Origin: an uncultured Prevotellaceae bacterium
GTDB lineage: Bacteria > Bacteroidota > Bacteroidia > Bacteroidales > Bacteroidaceae
Reading direction: 5' to 3'
Length of the DNA: 31,173 nt
NCBI GenBank assembly: GCA_937893145.1
Contig: CALBJW010000074.1
Location: forward strand, 1 to 31,173
Shown: piece by piece, positions 30,175-31,173 of the stretch
Numbering within the stretch: the first letter of the stretch is position 1
How the letters are laid out: each line of letters starts with the position of its first letter
Notes under the pieces: generated by a model
Databases searched by the model: none
What the model was told of the DNA's origin: nothing
Seen by the model: only the letters and a program-made list of their open reading frames with translations
Program-made: the position numbers and the translations under genes

Positions 30175-30208
30175 CACGTCTTTAGACGGCAATCCGTCAA
30201 AAAGCGTG
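30175..30208 (-). other. Hairpin at the predicted 5' end of the rpsH transcript
   Basis: GACGG (30185-30189) and CCGTC (30194-30198) close a 4-nt loop. Pairing extends outward through TTT/AAA and CACG/CGTG with single mismatches, about 13 pairs in all. It abuts the promoter-like box at 30209, so the message would begin within its first arm. No T-run follows on the minus strand. Confidence 0.55.
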
Positions 30209-30216
30209 CAAATTTA
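30209..30216 (-). promoter_or_regulatory. -7 promoter box ahead of rpsH
   Basis: The minus strand reads TAAATTTGCA, an exact TAnnTTTG followed by CA as in many Bacteroidota promoters. The start site would be near 30202 and the leader about 139 nt. The nearest TTTG upstream (30253-30250) is 33 nt away, not the usual 19-21, so the -33 box is missing or poor. Confidence 0.45.
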
Positions 30217-30319
30217 CATCTTTTATTTAATATAAGCATTATCTATTTGCAAAATTTATGTCCGCAATACATAAATTTTAACAAAAAATAACATCCCATA
30301 GAGTTTTTGACAATCAAAT

Positions 30320-30359
30320 TATTAAAAAGTTTACCACTCCCGAACTTGTGGTAAACTTT
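30320..30359 (-). terminator. Intrinsic terminator directly after rpsN
   Basis: A perfect 12-bp inverted repeat, AAAGTTTACCAC (30326-30337) with GTGGTAAACTTT (30348-30359), encloses a 10-nt loop. It lies 9 nt past the rpsN stop, and on the minus strand its descending arm continues CTTTTTAATAATTT. The shape is that of an intrinsic terminator in an A/T-rich genome, placed inside what is normally an uninterrupted operon. Confidence 0.75.
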
Positions 30360-30368
30360 AATTTTTGA

Positions 30369-30668
30369 CTACCAGCTTGCCTTCTTTACGCCTGGAATGA
30401 GTCCAGCAGAAGCCATTTCGCGGAACTGGATACGTGAGATACCGAACTGGCGGATATAACCTCTTGGACGTCCAGTGATCTTGCAACGGTTGTGAAGACG
30501 GATTGGATTAGCGTTAGCTGGGATAGCCTGGAGAGCGCGAGCTGCCTCATAAGCCTCCATTGGGTCACCAGTAGCAACAATCTTCTTCAGAGCAGCACGC
30601 TTAGCGGCATACTTTGCTACAAGCTTTGCACGCTTTACTTCGCGTGCCTTCATTGATTCCTTTGCCAT
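30369..30668 (-). CDS. rpsN: 30S ribosomal protein S14 (zinc-free form)
   Basis: S14 is in the 30S head near the A and P sites. Its 99 residues begin MAKESMKAREVKRAKLVAKY and end RPRGYIRQFGISRIQFREMA with LIPGVKKASW. The conserved LHNRCKITGRPRGY motif has one cysteine only; the CxxC pairs of the short zinc form are absent, so this is the longer, zinc-free form. It follows rplE by 5 nt and is followed by a terminator rather than directly by rpsH. Confidence 0.99.
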   Translation of the reverse strand: MAKESMKAREVKRAKLVAKYAAKRAALKKIVATGDPMEAYEAARALQAIPANANPIRLHNRCKITGRPRGYIRQFGISRIQFREMASAGLIPGVKKASW

Positions 30669-30673
30669 ATCAA

Positions 30674-31173
30674 TTATTTTTTAGCGTCTTTAAATGGAAG
30701 ACCGAATGCCTTGAGGAGTGCATAACCCTCTTCGTCAGTCTGTGCAGATGTAACGAAAGTGATGTTCATACCCATAATCTTATCAACCTGGTCGATATTG
30801 ATTTCTGGGAAGATGATCTGCTCAGTGATTCCGAGTGTATAGTTTCCACGGCCATCGAACTTAGACTCAATACCCTTGAAGTCGCGAATACGAGGAAGAG
30901 ATACGCGGATAAGCTTCTCAAGGAACTCATACATACGCTCGCGACGGAGAGTTACCATGACACCGATTGGCATGTGCTTACGAAGACGGAAATTTGAAAT
31001 ATCCTTCTTAGACATTGTTGCAACAGGCTTCTGACCAGTAATCTGGGCAATCTCGTTCATTGCAATCTCAATAACCTTCTTATCAGCAGTAGCCATACCA
31101 AGACCCTGGTTAACTACAATCTTCTTCAAAACAGGAATCTGCATTGGAGACTTGTAGTTAAACTGCTTCTGGA
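30674..31173 (-). CDS. rplE: 50S ribosomal protein L5, 5' end outside the window
   Basis: L5 binds 5S rRNA and contacts S13 and the P-site tRNA. The frame stays open to the window edge, reading QKQFNYKSPMQIPVLKKIVV at the start, so the ATG at 31144 is an internal methionine and about 20 N-terminal residues are missing. Conserved segments include NQGLGMATADKKVIEIAMNE, GQKPVATMSKKDISNFRLRK, and MPIGVMVTLRRERMYEFLEK with LPRIRDFKGIESKFDGRGNY. The end DEEGYALLKAFGLPFKDAKK is typical. It precedes rpsN by 5 nt. Confidence 0.97.
   Translation of the reverse strand, partial: QKQFNYKSPMQIPVLKKIVVNQGLGMATADKKVIEIAMNEIAQITGQKPVATMSKKDISNFRLRKHMPIGVMVTLRRERMYEFLEKLIRVSLPRIRDFKGIESKFDGRGNYTLGITEQIIFPEINIDQVDKIMGMNITFVTSAQTDEEGYALLKAFGLPFKDAKK

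Noticed and set aside
30175..30208. Hairpin read as a terminator of the rpsN message
   Set aside because: No T-run follows it on the minus strand, and a much better terminator lies at 30320-30359.
30614..30997. Plus-strand 127-codon frame across rpsN and rplE
   Set aside because: Shadow of two ribosomal genes; no supporting start context.

Overview
The window looks like chromosomal DNA from a Bacteroidota bacterium, most probably Prevotella or a close relative. The evidence is tandem SusC/SusD outer-membrane transport pairs, lipoprotein signal peptides, promoters of the TTTG-N20-TAnnTTTG type, mostly A-rich rather than Shine-Dalgarno start contexts, and zinc-ligand-free forms of ribosomal proteins L36 and S14. 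Every gene I can support lies on the minus strand, so transcription runs from high to low coordinates.

Region A (1-427) has no supported gene. It holds a very good leftward promoter (200-231). The transcript from it runs off the left edge and resembles the leader of a stable-RNA operon. It also holds the terminator of the operon to its right (361-401).

Region B (428-18247) is a seven-gene, 17.8 kb operon with 5-18 nt gaps except for one 81 nt gap that contains a strong hairpin. In order of transcription it encodes a lipoprotein with four FAS1-like repeats, SusC, SusD, two more FAS1 lipoproteins, a second and divergent SusC, and a second SusD. It contains no enzyme. A promoter and a 14-bp palindrome lie in front of it. 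The likely role is surface binding and TonB-dependent import of a glycan or glycopeptide. The FAS1 proteins are probably extra surface components, which is inference.

Region C (18248-18826) is an unusual intergenic region. Near-perfect terminal inverted repeats of about 37 bp (18498-18816) enclose five tandem units with an exact 22-bp period. A sixth, inverted copy makes a plus-strand terminator-like hairpin.

Region D (18827-21751) is one secreted GH43 arabinanase-like enzyme with a LamG-like domain and a C-terminal tail like those recognised by type IX secretion. It is the only carbohydrate-active enzyme in the window and suggests, without proving, that the neighbouring transporters act on arabinan or a related pectic glycan.

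Region E (21915-31173) is the ribosomal spc-alpha cluster in transcription order rplE (cut by the window edge), rpsN, rpsH, rplF, rplR, rpsE, rpmD, rplO, secY, map, infA, rpmJ, rpsM, rpsK, rpsD, rpoA, rplQ, followed by a strong terminator. Two of its gaps are noteworthy. A 305-nt gap between rpsN and rpsH carries an intrinsic terminator, a promoter-like box and a 5' hairpin. A 111-nt gap before rpsD can fold into a bulged stem-loop that could be an autoregulatory leader.
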